The position numbers and the translations under genes were made by a program. This document shows positions 46,610 through 52,924 of a DNA stretch of 64,000 nt, one piece after another (position 1 is the stretch's first letter; each line of letters starts with the position of its first letter). Below the pieces are notes generated by a model. It was not told the DNA's origin and did no database searches. It was given only the letters and a program-made list of their open reading frames with translations. This stretch comes from Juglans regia. Taxonomy: Eukaryota > Streptophyta > Magnoliopsida > Fagales > Juglandaceae. Location of the stretch: assembly GCF_001411555.2 (NCBI RefSeq), contig NC_049909.1, positions 2,465,875 to 2,529,874 of the forward strand, read 5' to 3'.

Positions 46610-46838
46610 TTACAACTGCGTTGAAGAGAGTAGATTTGCCGACATTAGGGAGGCCAACAATGCCGGCTCGAAGGCTCATGCTTATTTTGGAGGATGAAGA
46701 AGAGAACCTCCGGCTGAAACCGAAAAAGCCTACAAAGTGAGACTTCTCTGTGAGAAGAAGAGAGTGGTTTCTGGAGACGGATGACTTCAATGGACGAACC
46801 AATGCCGGAATTACGTGACCGCATGCTATTCTCACCAT
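21690..46838 (-). CDS. YchF: Organellar YchF/Obg-like GTPase (ATPase), 11 exons
   Basis: Eleven exons join to an uninterrupted 423-codon reading, the usual size for organelle-type plant YchF proteins. Residues 1-55 are rich in Arg and Ser with almost no acidic residues, as in a chloroplast or mitochondrial transit peptide. The G domain follows: P-loop GLPNVGKST (62-70), DIAG switch motif (126-129), and NVAE (264-267) in place of NKxD, the change linked to ATP preference in YchF proteins. The C-terminal TGS domain ends [11 protein letters not shown]. YchF proteins associate with ribosomes and act in translation and stress responses. The Met at residue 54 ([11 protein letters not shown]) could be an alternative start giving a leaderless form. 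All junctions are GT-AG and all phases fit. Gene length (25 kb) comes from intronic transposons. Confidence 0.95.
21759..24371 (-). other. YchF intron 10
   Basis: The intron is 2.6 kb. Apart from a LINE-like plus-strand fragment at about 22960-24118, no coding remnant was supported; 21760-22500 appears ordinary AT-rich intron sequence. Confidence 0.8.
22960..24118 (+). mobile_element. Degenerate LINE-like fragment with LINE 3' tail
   Basis: Around 22985-23400 the plus strand holds broken frames resembling a plant retroelement ORF1/gag-like module: [31 protein letters not shown] and [20 protein letters not shown]. The end at about 23990-24118 (TGTACTTGGGCTACGCC, then AATAAAATTC and an A-rich tail) is the same 3' tail found on other LINEs here. 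RT sequence is absent, so this is either an internally deleted copy or two fragments side by side. Confidence 0.45.
24372..24431 (-). CDS. YchF: YchF exon 10
   Basis: It encodes the 20 residues [20 protein letters not shown]. It is separated from exon 9 by a 9.2-kb transposon-filled intron. Acceptor ATCAG, donor GTGAGT. Confidence 0.93.
24705..24800 (-). mobile_element. Possible short SINE fragment
   Basis: On the minus strand the sequence AAGTTCAAGACCTC resembles a pol III B box and is followed by a poly-A run (T run on the plus strand at 24707-24718). No A box or target duplication was clear. Confidence 0.3.
25237..25318. repeat. 41-bp tandem duplication in the copia LTR
   Basis: GAGATTTGTTAGCAATTGTT and the following 21 bases occur twice in a row, starting at 25237 and 25278, almost identically. 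Confidence 0.8.
25384..25601. mobile_element. MITE-like insertion in the copia LTR
   Basis: The ends form inverted repeats: ACTACTATGCCGC at 25384-25396 and the complement of ACTACTGTGCCGC at 25589-25601. The interior is AT-rich and non-coding. No clear target duplication was seen, so the superfamily is not assigned. Confidence 0.55.
25655..25667 (+). other. Copia primer-binding site
   Basis: TGGTATCAAGAGC matches the plant initiator tRNA-Met primer site with one extra A compared with TGGTATCAGAGC. Confidence 0.65.
25741..26545 (+). pseudogene. Copia gag
   Basis: An open frame from the N terminus ([16 protein letters not shown]) continues as [16 protein letters not shown] with a stop in place of one residue, then [20 protein letters not shown]. 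After a frame change it continues as [20 protein letters not shown] and [20 protein letters not shown]. These are the copia gag (UBN2-type) segments that form the nucleocapsid. Two frame changes and at least two stops occur. Confidence 0.8.
26665..27204 (+). pseudogene. Copia protease and pre-integrase region
   Basis: The 179-codon frame includes [13 protein letters not shown], the copia aspartic protease active site (DSGA intact), followed by [17 protein letters not shown] and, towards the end, the GLNYFDD segment typical just before the pre-integrase zinc region. The stop at 27202 ends the frame. Confidence 0.87.
27420..27427. repeat. Degenerate 8-bp target duplication, left
   Basis: GTTTAGGG pairs with GTTTGGGA at 28200-28207 (6 of 8 bases equal). 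The right copy is the one that fits the copia coding frame. Confidence 0.5.
27428..28199. mobile_element. hAT-type MITE, long form with internal duplication
   Basis: The ends are inverted repeats (CATTGTTTTTAATCTCG and, from the other end, CAATGTTTTGAATACC). The interior alternates CCGG-rich pieces (ACCGGCCGGTA, CGTACCGG) with AT-rich pieces (TTTATATATATATA). The AT-rich block and the CCGG block each occur twice, so the 772-bp element is a partial tandem duplicate of the 436-bp form at 30552-30987. An 8-bp flanking repeat fits hAT. Confidence 0.78.
28252..28528 (-). mobile_element. tRNA-derived SINE with 15-bp target duplications, copy 1
   Basis: The body is 28267-28513, minus strand, with a 3' poly-A (T run at 28267-28279). 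It begins AACCCCTAGGGGTTGGCTCA and holds an A-box-like TGGCTCAAGTAGT and a B box GGTTCAAATCC, the internal pol III promoter of tRNA-derived SINEs. The 15-bp ACTTTTATAGATGAT at 28252-28266 is repeated exactly at 28514-28528. A related copy is at 40387-40638. Confidence 0.9.
28529..29050 (+). pseudogene. Copia integrase core
   Basis: After the SINE the frame resumes with [13 protein letters not shown] sequence and then [34 protein letters not shown] and [16 protein letters not shown], and [20 protein letters not shown], all standard copia integrase motifs including the DDE glutamate region (QNGIAKRKN, where family members usually have AERKN). Frames shift near 28690. Confidence 0.85.
29222..30480 (+). 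pseudogene. Copia linker and reverse transcriptase
   Basis: The linker 29222-29719 is followed by RT at 29723-30160 ([29 protein letters not shown]-like [38 protein letters not shown]) and at 30199-30480 ([30 protein letters not shown]). The catalytic YVDD is changed to YVED. An eight-A run near 30095 has slipped and breaks the frame. The domain ends where LINE sequence starts. Confidence 0.88.
30544..30551. repeat. 8-bp target duplication, left (hAT MITE)
   Basis: GTTTCTAG is repeated exactly at 30988-30995. Confidence 0.85.
30552..30987. mobile_element. hAT-type MITE, 436 bp form
   Basis: It has terminal inverted repeats CAAAGTTTTAAAAATCG and CAATGTTTTGAATACCG, an 8-bp target duplication, CCGGTA-rich flanking blocks and an AT-rich core. 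It is the same family as 27428-28199. No ORF of its own. Confidence 0.88.
31141..31955 (-). mobile_element. 5'-truncated LINE nested in the LINE, antisense
   Basis: The minus strand ends with the LINE tail (GTGTACTTGGGCTTTGCC near 31195 and T run at 31141-31147 on the plus strand). It encodes a zf-RVT module at 31504-31761 ([20 protein letters not shown] and [20 protein letters not shown]). The 5' limit near 31955 is set by where the host LINE resumes; a target duplication was not resolved. Confidence 0.78.
32705..32709. repeat. TRIM target duplication, left
   Basis: CTTGA is repeated exactly at 33157-33161. Confidence 0.85.
32710..33156 (+). mobile_element. TRIM (terminal-repeat retrotransposon in miniature)
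   Basis: Two 173-bp direct LTRs (32710-32882 and 32984-33156), both starting TGTGATACCCCATA and ending CGTTACA, flank only 101 bp. That interior has a PBS (TGGTATCAAAGC at 32885-32896) straight after the first LTR and a purine tract (AAGGAGGGAGAT) straight before the second. A perfect 5-bp duplication (CTTGA) flanks it. No coding capacity. Confidence 0.94.
33595..33665 (-). CDS. YchF: YchF exon 9
   Basis: It completes the split Gly codon and encodes [20 protein letters not shown] then AET, entering the TGS domain. Acceptor TTCAG, donor GTAAGC. Confidence 0.93.
33666..34012 (-). other. YchF intron 8
   Basis: A 347-bp intron with T/A runs near 33825 and 33915; no transposon could be recognised. 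Confidence 0.8.
34013..34040 (-). CDS. YchF: YchF exon 8 (28 bp)
   Basis: It encodes ETKAWTILA plus the first base of a Gly codon. It is too short for ORF finding but its phase fits both neighbours. Acceptor GTGCAG, donor GTTAGC. Confidence 0.9.
34121..34267 (-). CDS. YchF: YchF exon 7
   Basis: It encodes 49 residues from [17 protein letters not shown] to [13 protein letters not shown]. Acceptor TTGCAG, donor GTGATG. Confidence 0.94.
34492..34746 (-). CDS. YchF: YchF exon 6
   Basis: It encodes 85 residues starting [20 protein letters not shown] and including [13 protein letters not shown] with the NxxE base-recognition motif. Acceptor TTCCAG, donor GTTTGG. Confidence 0.94.
34747..35500 (-). 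other. YchF intron 5
   Basis: A 754-bp intron with no recognisable element; a pyrimidine run lies near 35438-35460. Confidence 0.8.
35501..35563 (-). CDS. YchF: YchF exon 5
   Basis: It encodes 21 residues of the coiled-coil insertion, [20 protein letters not shown] plus K. Acceptor GTGCAG, donor GTAAGT. Confidence 0.92.
36171..36660. repeat. 244-bp tandem duplication in intron 4
   Basis: The segment starting TATGCTAACTCATAATGG at 36171 is repeated at 36415 with a few substitutions over its full length, giving two adjacent copies. Confidence 0.9.
36860..37236 (+). mobile_element. LTR-like fragment, left of the LINE
   Basis: A non-coding segment, with an AATAAAGTAC signal at about 37210, is interrupted by the LINE at 37237. 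The part beyond the LINE ends GGGTGTTACA at 39256, an LTR-like terminus. Start uncertain. Confidence 0.4.
37227..37236. repeat. LINE target duplication, left
   Basis: TTTACGACTT recurs at 39145-39154, flanking the LINE. Confidence 0.8.
37237..39144 (-). mobile_element. 5'-truncated L1-type LINE in intron 4
   Basis: The minus strand has RT palm sequence ([32 protein letters not shown]) at 38704-39144, thumb sequence ([20 protein letters not shown]) at 38468-38734, and an open 171-codon zf-RVT region at 37324-37839 ([20 protein letters not shown]). The 3' end is the shared LINE tail plus poly-A (T run 37235-37249). It is 1,908 bp between 10-bp target duplications and starts inside the RT. It runs in the gene's orientation. 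Confidence 0.92.
39155..39256 (+). mobile_element. LTR-like fragment, right of the LINE
   Basis: A short segment ends GACAGGGTGTTACA, paralleling the end at 40930 and the TRIM end. It is the other side of the LTR split by the LINE. Confidence 0.4.
40377..40648 (-). mobile_element. tRNA-derived SINE, copy 2
   Basis: The body 40387-40638 matches the SINE at 28267-28513 throughout, from the AACCCC...GGTTGGC head to the poly-A tail (T run on the plus strand), with scattered differences. The duplication AGTTTCAATT at 40377-40386 and 40639-40648 is exact. Confidence 0.9.
40667..40858. mobile_element. Mutator-type MITE with 9-bp target duplications
   Basis: The body is 40676-40849 (174 bp). Inverted ends GAGTAATGTTATATATAGTC and GAATAATGCTAGATACGGTC are similar; TTTATGGAT at 40667-40675 is repeated exactly at 40850-40858. 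The 9-bp duplication suggests a MULE-derived MITE. Confidence 0.85.
40941..40994. mobile_element. 22-base retroposon scar between 16-bp repeats
   Basis: GGGTTGTTACAAATTG (40941-40956) and GGGTTGTTACAGATTG (40979-40994) flank only a T run plus ATAAGTA. On the minus strand this is TACTTAT followed by poly-A, the extreme 3' end of the LINE tail. Confidence 0.75.
42015..42125 (-). CDS. YchF: YchF exon 4
   Basis: It encodes 37 residues, [20 protein letters not shown] and on to [10 protein letters not shown]. Acceptor TTTTCAG, donor GTATCT. Confidence 0.93.
42920..43402 (-). mobile_element. 5'-truncated LINE fragment in intron 3
   Basis: The minus strand encodes the last part of a zf-RVT module ([25 protein letters not shown]) and ends in the shared tail GTGTACTTGGGCTTTGC and poly-A (T run at about 42922-42937). 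Target duplication unclear. Confidence 0.82.
43413..43473. repeat. Perfect-looking hairpin, 20-bp arms
   Basis: Arms 43413-43432 (TGGGCTGGGTCGTTACATGG) and 43454-43473 pair at 18 of 20 positions around a 21-base loop. The arms resemble LTR ends (GTTACA / TATAACGACCC), so it may be an inverted LTR fragment. Confidence 0.7.
43868..43921 (-). CDS. YchF: YchF exon 3
   Basis: It encodes the 18 residues [18 protein letters not shown], a YchF hallmark. Acceptor CAG, donor GTTTTT. Confidence 0.92.
44090..44278 (-). CDS. YchF: YchF exon 2
   Basis: It encodes residues 76-138, [20 protein letters not shown] through [13 protein letters not shown], covering switch I and the G3 motif. Acceptor TAG, donor GTGACA. 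Confidence 0.93.
44971..45326. mobile_element. Tourist-like (PIF/Harbinger) MITE, copy 1
   Basis: The body 44974-45323 has inverted ends GGCCTCGTTTGGAT and GGCGCCATTTGGAT and sub-terminal GATGAGATGAGATGAG on both sides. TAA at 44971-44973 and 45324-45326 is the 3-bp duplication expected for PIF/Harbinger. Related copies lie at 52108 and 59689. Confidence 0.85.
45690..45803 (+). mobile_element. LINE 3' tail fragment
   Basis: Only the last ~110 bp of the LINE family are present: TTCTTGTATCC, TGTACTTGGGCTATGC and TTACTTATCAAAAAAA. No coding sequence remains. Confidence 0.6.
45804..45909 (+). mobile_element. tRNA-like SINE head with A tail
   Basis: TTGGTTATCATGCTAATCTC and GAGTTCGAACCCGGGC resemble the D and T arms of tRNA-Val, but the acceptor stem and anticodon arm are not intact. 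An A run follows at 45898-45907. It is read as a tRNA-derived SINE, not a functional tRNA. Confidence 0.55.
46577..46606. repeat. (AG)n microsatellite next to the exon 1 donor site
   Basis: About 14 AG units end two bases before the GTAAGC donor (minus strand GTAAGCG then CTCTCT...), forming a pyrimidine run at the start of intron 1. Confidence 0.9.
46614..46838 (-). CDS. YchF: YchF exon 1 (transit peptide and P-loop)
   Basis: It encodes residues 1-75, ending [14 protein letters not shown]. The donor is GTAAGC at 46608-46613. A CT/AG microsatellite begins about 7 bases inside the intron. Confidence 0.93.
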
Positions 46839-46990
46839 TGTTTCGGCGCGGAGAGATAGAGCGAGGGAGAATGCAAGGCTTTATTATCTCAACCCTGTCC
46901 AAAAAAACTTGCACGGAAAGGATGGCCACGCGTCTTTTATTACTCTTTTTTTTTTTTGCTTTTAATCGATTTTTATAATAATAATAATAA
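46839..46990 (-). promoter_or_regulatory. Upstream region of the YchF gene
   Basis: Only about 150 bp separate the YchF start codon from a hAT-type MITE. No clear TATA box was found; the segment must hold the 5' UTR and possibly the core promoter. It ends in an ATA repeat at 46974-46990. Confidence 0.45.
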
Positions 46991-47593
46991 TAGATGTGAC
47001 AATGAGTGGTTCGGGACTTATAAAATCAACACAAATATCATAAAAAATTACTGGATTTAGTTTTAATATAAATAGATTTGGATCAAAATAAATTAATCTA
47101 TTAAGACATAATTTATAAACGAATCAATAACGAGTCAACCCGAAATCAACCTGCAATAACTCGTTTAAATTTTATTTCAAAATCAATTTTATTACTATTG
47201 AATTGTAATATTGGTATTTCTCAATATACTTATTTTTTTTAGTTAAAAATTTTGAAAAATATTGAAATTTTTTGTGGCTACTAATAAATATATATTTTAA
47301 CTTTTATATTAAATTATATTAATCATGTCAAATAGATTATACAGGTTAGTTCAACTCATTTACATTAAGCAGGTTGAAAAAAGTGATGTCGTTTTGTTTC
47401 ATTTCTAATTAATTATTAAACAAGTCAAAATGAGTGACACGACATGACATGTTATGTAAAGGAATGGTGTTGAGGTTTGAAGGTCTAACCCGTTTAGCTT
47501 CACAGACCATATTCGGGTTGACTCATATATCAAACATTCATGAGTTGACACGATACAAATACGAAAACAAAAATTGTCACCCCTAAATAATAA
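46983..47593. mobile_element. hAT-type MITE upstream of the YchF gene
   Basis: The body 46991-47585 has ends TAGATGTGACAAT and the complement of TAGGGGTGACAAT, a typical hAT terminus. AATAATAA flanks it at 46983-46990 and 47586-47593, but this lies in an ATA microsatellite, so the duplication is weak evidence alone. The interior is AT-rich without ORFs. Confidence 0.7.
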
Positions 47594-47676
47594 TAAGTTA
47601 AAATATTAGAATAGTTCACATAGTTAAAATATTAAAATTGTCACATGTTCCTTTCCATTGCCTTTCTTCAGTTTTT

Positions 47677-50280
47677 ATGGCTCCCAAGAAGACTGTTCAA
47701 CCCAAAATTCTTGGAGAACTGGACTAGCCCGAGGTTCGCACTACAGAGCAATTCTTCATTGGGAACAACTAGCGTTCAAGCGTCACTCCCAAGTTCTTAT
47801 CGTCATTGGCTTCCACCTTTCACGTCCCGGAGAAGTTGGTTTTCGAGGTTCCGGGGGCCCGTGAGGGGGCTGTTTATGATAAGGGCTACGCTTCAAAGGT
47901 CGCTCTCCTCCCTAGCATGTTTTCTTGCGGTTGAGGCTGCCTTTCCCTCTCCCTATTCGTGACTTATTGATCACCTCGCCTTGGCCCCCTCTCAACTCCA
48001 CCCAAATGCTTGGAGGATATTGATGTGTTGTTGCATCCTCTAATGGCAGGCTTTGTCGAACTCAGACCCAGAGCATGCCGACCTTACTGACTGCGAGTTT
48101 CTCCTAAATCACAATGTTATGAAGCGTGAGGAGAACATTTGCATTTTTAAGGTGATACATGGCCTCGTTTCTCTAGAGCCTCACTACCGTAAGATCAAGG
48201 ACTGGACTCCTAAATTTTTCTTTGTGTCTGGCCGCGAGTGGGAATTTTCAGTTGACCAATTGAATCGCCATGAGTTCCCCGTTCGGGCCATATGGGGGGT
48301 GGTTCCTGATGACAAAATGGTGCTACCGAAGGTCTCACCTAAAGAGCTGCGACATACAGCTCTGGTCAGAGATTAGGTACTGAAACATCTATTCGATGCC
48401 CTTCTGGAGGCCCTCATTAGGGAGGAGAGCATAAGGGCCTTCCTGCCTCCCCTCGGCCGCACCATCTTTGACGACCGTACCATTCCCATGCAAGCTAGGG
48501 CTACCTCAGCTTGGAAGTGTTCGGTGAGCCCTCCCGATGTGCGGAAGGGACAGAAGGTACGCACGGAAGTTGCTAGGGCCTACAACAGCCTCGTGTCCCC
48601 TCCTCGATTCCCTCTAGGGTAACCCTTGGCGTTCTTTGAGGTATGACATCCCCCCCTTTCGTTCATCCTCCTCGACCGACGATGCTTGTCCCTCGACCCA
48701 ATGCTTCGAGGAGCCCAAAGGGCAGGAGACAGGTCGTCCCAGAGACTCCAGTTGTTCCTCCTCCAGTGGGCATTTCGACCCTCAAGCCCGTCACAGTCAC
48801 TTTGATCCCTAAGCCCATCACAGTCACGATCCCCGATGGGCCAGCGCAACTTGTCCCACGGGTCAAATATGCTCTCGACACATTTTTATAGGGCTCTTCT
48901 GGAACCGGCCCCTCCTCTCCTTCAACTATGCAATCCGCCATTGAGGGTCAAGTCTTTGAGGGCACTTTCGGGGATTGCACTAGAGGTTCCAACATAGTTA
49001 TGGAATGGATGGCTTTCCTTAAGCTGCTTCACTCCTAGGCATCACCAAAACGCCCTACTCCTGCTCCCGCTACCATCGTCACACTAGCGGCCTCAGCTGA
49101 TGAGCTTGGCAAGGGGGGTCCTGGTGGGGAAAAGGCAGAGCCAGAGGCTACCCTTGCGCTCGATCTCGCTGAGAGGACGACCACGATTCTTCCTCTCGTG
49201 CTTATCGTCGAGTTGCCAACTTCCAGGATTGAGGTAGTGGTGGAGATGAGGAGTCAAGGGTAGGGTGCATCTCAATTGGTCACCTTCATTGTGGACGGCG
49301 AGGAAGTCGTTGAGTGGGAGAACCTAGCCCTCTGCTCGAGGGCGCGACAAGCCTTATGTTGCGCCCGGGAGGAAAGGGAAGAGAAGGAGCAACTGGAGGA
49401 GGAGCTGGTGAAAGCCCAGCTTGCTCAGGAAAAGAGTCGAGAGCAGGTCAAGCAGCTTTGTTGCCAACAAAAGATGTTAGAAACTGAGCTCGTCGTGGCG
49501 AATGAGCAAGCTGAGTCAGCCCATAAAGACGTCCTTACTACGTCAGCGGCGAGGAGCTCGGCCTAGGGGTCAATCTATGAACTGACCACGAAGGTGGCGG
49601 CCCTTGAAGAATTACTTGGCCAATTGAAGTGGGAGAATGCCAACTTGAGGGGCAGTTAAGACTCCGAGGCCCAGCGACTTGAGCAATTGGATAAAGACTG
49701 TCAGTCTCTTTCTGCAACTTTGAAAGGACAGGAAGACTCGTTGGTGGTCGCCCAAGCCATTGCCGGCCAAGAGAAGATGAGGGCTGACCAAGCATTCGAC
49801 AATGTAAAGGGAGCTAAGAAGAGGCTGGCCACCCAGACGGTGGTCATTGAAGATCTGCAGAATGACTTGTCTCAAGTCCAAGAGGTTGTTCCCCACTTAG
49901 TTTGGTAGCTGAGGTTGTTTGTGTTCGTTTGCGACCAAGCATTGTCATACAGATACATTGAAGACCTCAAGAGGATGCGGGACTACATCCTAGAGAACCT
50001 TCAGGCAAACTAGGGAGCCCTAGAGGCACTCTTAAGAGCCCTCCCTCGACCTTCATCCAGACCCTGATGTGCTCGAGCATGGCTGCCCCTTGGGCAGGGA
50101 CATGATTCCTAACACATTCTCTTCTGATTTTGAAGCTCTCGACCCAAACCCTAATGCTCCTACGCCAGACCCCAATGCCCCGAGCAGAATCCTGACACTC
50201 CCACACCTTAGTTTTTGTCCATGTCACTCTGCTTGTAAAGTTAAACACATTATTTTCTTTTCTTCTAGGGTACTTTGATC
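47677..50280 (+). pseudogene. Antisense ORF ('putative gypsy-type transposase' with coiled coil)
   Basis: From ATG 47677 (MAPKKTVQPKILGELD) the plus strand gives a broken protein. The N-terminal domain includes FHVPEKLVFEVPGAREGAVY, CEFLLNHNVMKREENICIF and DWTPKFFFVSGREWEF (48053-48376), matching the plant family annotated as 'Transposase (putative), gypsy type'. A proline-rich linker follows, then a long Glu/Gln/Lys coiled coil at 49276-49908 (REEREEKEQLEEELVKAQLA). Function unknown; despite the family name no transposase activity is established. Multiple stops and frameshifts. Confidence 0.68.
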
Positions 50281-50989
50281 AAGTATCTCTAGTTGCCCTT
50301 GCGGCCATTTGCTCACGCCTTGTATACGCTTAATTTGTTAATAAAATTTTCATTTTTCCTTTTCCATTTGCTTTGTCCATTCCTCAATGTTCTCTTTCCT
50401 TTGATTTTTCTTTTGTCAGCTTGGTGAGCATGATGCGAGGGATAAGTCAAATTGGAGGGGACGTAATACTTGGCACCTTAGTCTTCTCATCGGCCTCGTA
50501 GACTGACAAGCCCGTGGAGATATGATGAAGCCAAGAAGCACGGCTATATGGAGGGTTTGTAAAGAGCGAGAGGTCATGTGCCCCGAATCCTCGGAGTGAT
50601 TCGAGGGTATTAAAGGTGTAAGTTCTTTCTCCGAATCTAGCAGTGTTAGAGCGCGAGGCCTTGACAGGGAAGGAGTTGATGCCAAGGATTCCCTTAGGCT
50701 ACCATGCCAGCTAGGCATTATCCTTTCTCAAACCGATGTATTTCTTGGGTAGTGGAGAGAACGGGCCCATATTTCGTGGGGAGAGAGGTCGAGATCCTTA
50801 GGCTGAGCTTTCTCCTCTTTGGCCTCCCTTGGGGGGGGGGGCGTGAGTCGTCGCATAGCTGGGGAGTCGTCTTGCTCTAGCTCCTCATTTGGTGGCGGAG
50901 TAGTTTGGTGAGGATTTTGAGGTGCCACTTGTCTGTCGTTGCGTTGTTAAAGATGGCGTTATGTCAGGGAGTCGAATGACTACACCAGC
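50281..50989. other. GC-rich spacer of the Tat-like element
   Basis: No convincing frame. A G run lies at 50831-50840. It probably is 3' untranslated sequence of the antisense ORF and element spacer. Confidence 0.4.
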
Positions 50990-52664
50990 TCTCCACCAGA
51001 GGAGGGGTCGGGATGCCTTAGGTCAAGCCTGCCTTTTTGGTCCCCCTGAGGAGGAAGTTTGAAGGACAACTGGGAAAATGGTCCTCTCCTGTGAGTTGAG
51101 AAGGAGTTGTCCAACGTATCGCTGGACAAAATAAATAAATTAGTACAATTATTCCTTGATTTAAAAGTGCGAGATTTATAAACCTAGGTTGTCTTCTCTG
51201 AGATGAGAGGTATTAATCTCTTGGCGTCTTGTTTGGCAGAGGAGGAGTGCGACGAGGATCCCGAGGTGTCGCTAGTTTGGCATTTCGCTGTTGGAGATGG
51301 CGTGTGGTGTGTCGGTCAATCGAAAGACTGCACCCGTTCTCCACCGGAGGAGAGGTCGGGATGCCTTAGGCCAAGCTCGCCTCTTTGTTCCCCCAGGAGG
51401 TAAATTGTCAGACAGCTGAGGAGCTGGTCTGCTCTTAACCATCATGGGGGTGGGGTAAGTCACTGGGTAGTTTGAGACTAGGTCCGCTCCCACCCTTGAC
51501 ATCACAGGGAAGGTAAGTGTTGGATCAGGCTGGCGCTAATCCTACTCTTCGTCGTGGTGGAGGTCGAGGTAAATTGTCGGGTAGCCGAAGGGCTAGACCC
51601 GCTCTCCCTGCGAGGGAGGTTGGGCCACTTGCCCATCCTTTAGCTCTCGCGGGGAGGTAAGTTTGTCGGGCTATTTGAGACTGGACCAACTCCCGCCCGT
51701 TGACGCTCACGAGGAAGGTAAATATCGGGCAGTAGAGGGCTAGCCCATTCTTCATCACGAGAAGGATAAAACAGCCTCTGGCGTGACCCATCCTTTTGGT
51801 TCCTCGTAGGGAGGTAAATGTCAGACAGATAAGAAGTGGGGCAGGGTAGGTTGTTCGAGAAGCTAGACCCGCTCTACCAGCGATGGAAGTTGAGCCATTT
51901 GCCTGCCTTTTAGCCCTCGTGGGGAGGTAAGTAGTCAGGTAGTTTGAGACTGAACCCGCTCCCGCCCGTTGACATCACATGAAAGGTAAATGCTGGGTCA
52001 GGCTGGCACTAATCTCACTCTTTGCCATGGCAGAGGCCAGAGTAAGATATAGGGCAGCTGAGAGGCTAGACCCGCTCTCCGTCGCGGGAGGGGTGAGGTG
52101 GCCTTAAGGGATTGTTTGGGGAGTGAGACTAGATGAGAGTTTTGTGAATGGTAGTAAGATAGCTTGTGAATAGTAGCGAGATAGCTTGAGTTGAGTATTT
52201 TTGGGTTTTAGGAAAGGAGAGAAAAAAAATTGAATAAAAAATATTATAAAGTTAAAATATTGTAATAATATAGTTTTATAATATCATTTTTGTTTGGGAT
52301 TTGAAAAAGTTGGAATTATTTTTTATTTGAAAGTTTGAAAAAGTTATAATAATTAGTTTGAAAATTTTGTAATGATTAATTTGAAAATTTTGTATTTGAA
52401 TTATGTTTGGGAATAAGATGGGAGGAGATGAAATGAGATCATATGACAATTTTGTGTCTCATTTAAGCCCCCAAACCTGCCCTAAGGTTCATCTCACCCT
52501 CTATCTCTTGCTGGGAGGTAAGTTGTCGAGCAATGTGAGACTGAACCTACTCCCGCCTGTTGTGCTCACGAGGAAGGTAAGTGTCGAGCAGCTGAGGAGG
52601 GCTGACTCATTCTCCCTTTGGTGTGACTCATCCCTTTGGTGCCTCGCAGGGAGGTAAGTAGTTG
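50990..52664. repeat. Degenerate tandem repeats of the Tat-like element (interrupted by a MITE)
   Basis: Variants of GGGAGGTAAGTTGTCGGGCAG, AGACCCGCTCTCC and TGAGACTGGACC recur about every 100-170 bp from 50990 to 52107 and again from 52486 to 52664. Variable tandem repeats outside the coding region are common in Tat-lineage elements. Confidence 0.7.
52105..52485. mobile_element. Tourist-like MITE, copy 2
   Basis: The body 52108-52482 has inverted ends GGGATTGTTTGGGGAG and GGGCAGGTTTGGGGG and is flanked by TAA on both sides. The interior (GAAAGGAGAGA, TTTGAAAAAGTT) matches copy 1. Confidence 0.85.
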
Positions 52665-52858
52665 TCGATGGAGATTTCGTTGGTGGTGATGATTTGGTGG
52701 AGATTTCATCGATGGAGATTACGCTGATGAAGATTTCATTGGTTGAGATTCCGTTGAAAGAGATTATGTCGATGGAGATTACGTTGATGAAAATTATGTC
52801 AATGAAGATTATCTCGATGGAGATTACATCGATGGAGATTATGTCGATGGAGATTATT
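52665..52858. repeat. 15-bp minisatellite
   Basis: About 13 units of TCGATGGAGATTACG and variants. Because 15 is a multiple of three, one plus frame stays open and would encode an M-E-I-x-S repeat; this is a by-product of the repeat, not evidence of a gene. Confidence 0.9.
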
Positions 52859-52924
52859 GAAAAGCCACATTCTCATTAATAGAATTTATACATCGATGTG
52901 GAAATATAAATTACAATTCATAAG

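Larger units (their letters stand above)
44279..46613 (-). other. YchF intron 1
   Basis: A 2.3-kb intron with a Tourist-like MITE, a LINE tail fragment, a tRNA-like SINE and, at its 5' end, an AG microsatellite. Confidence 0.85.

Noticed and set aside
46781..46978. Plus-strand frame opposite YchF exon 1
   Set aside because: Shadow of the transit peptide region running into a T-rich tract.
48580..48941. Overlapping frames on both strands
   Set aside because: They come from the GC-rich, proline-coding linker of the antisense ORF and have no independent support.
51203..51791. Frames inside the tandem-repeat zone
   Set aside because: Repeat-derived; they recur in each unit without conserved frame.
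50990..52858. CRISPR-like array
   Set aside because: Repeat and spacer lengths are irregular and the whole context is a plant retroelement.
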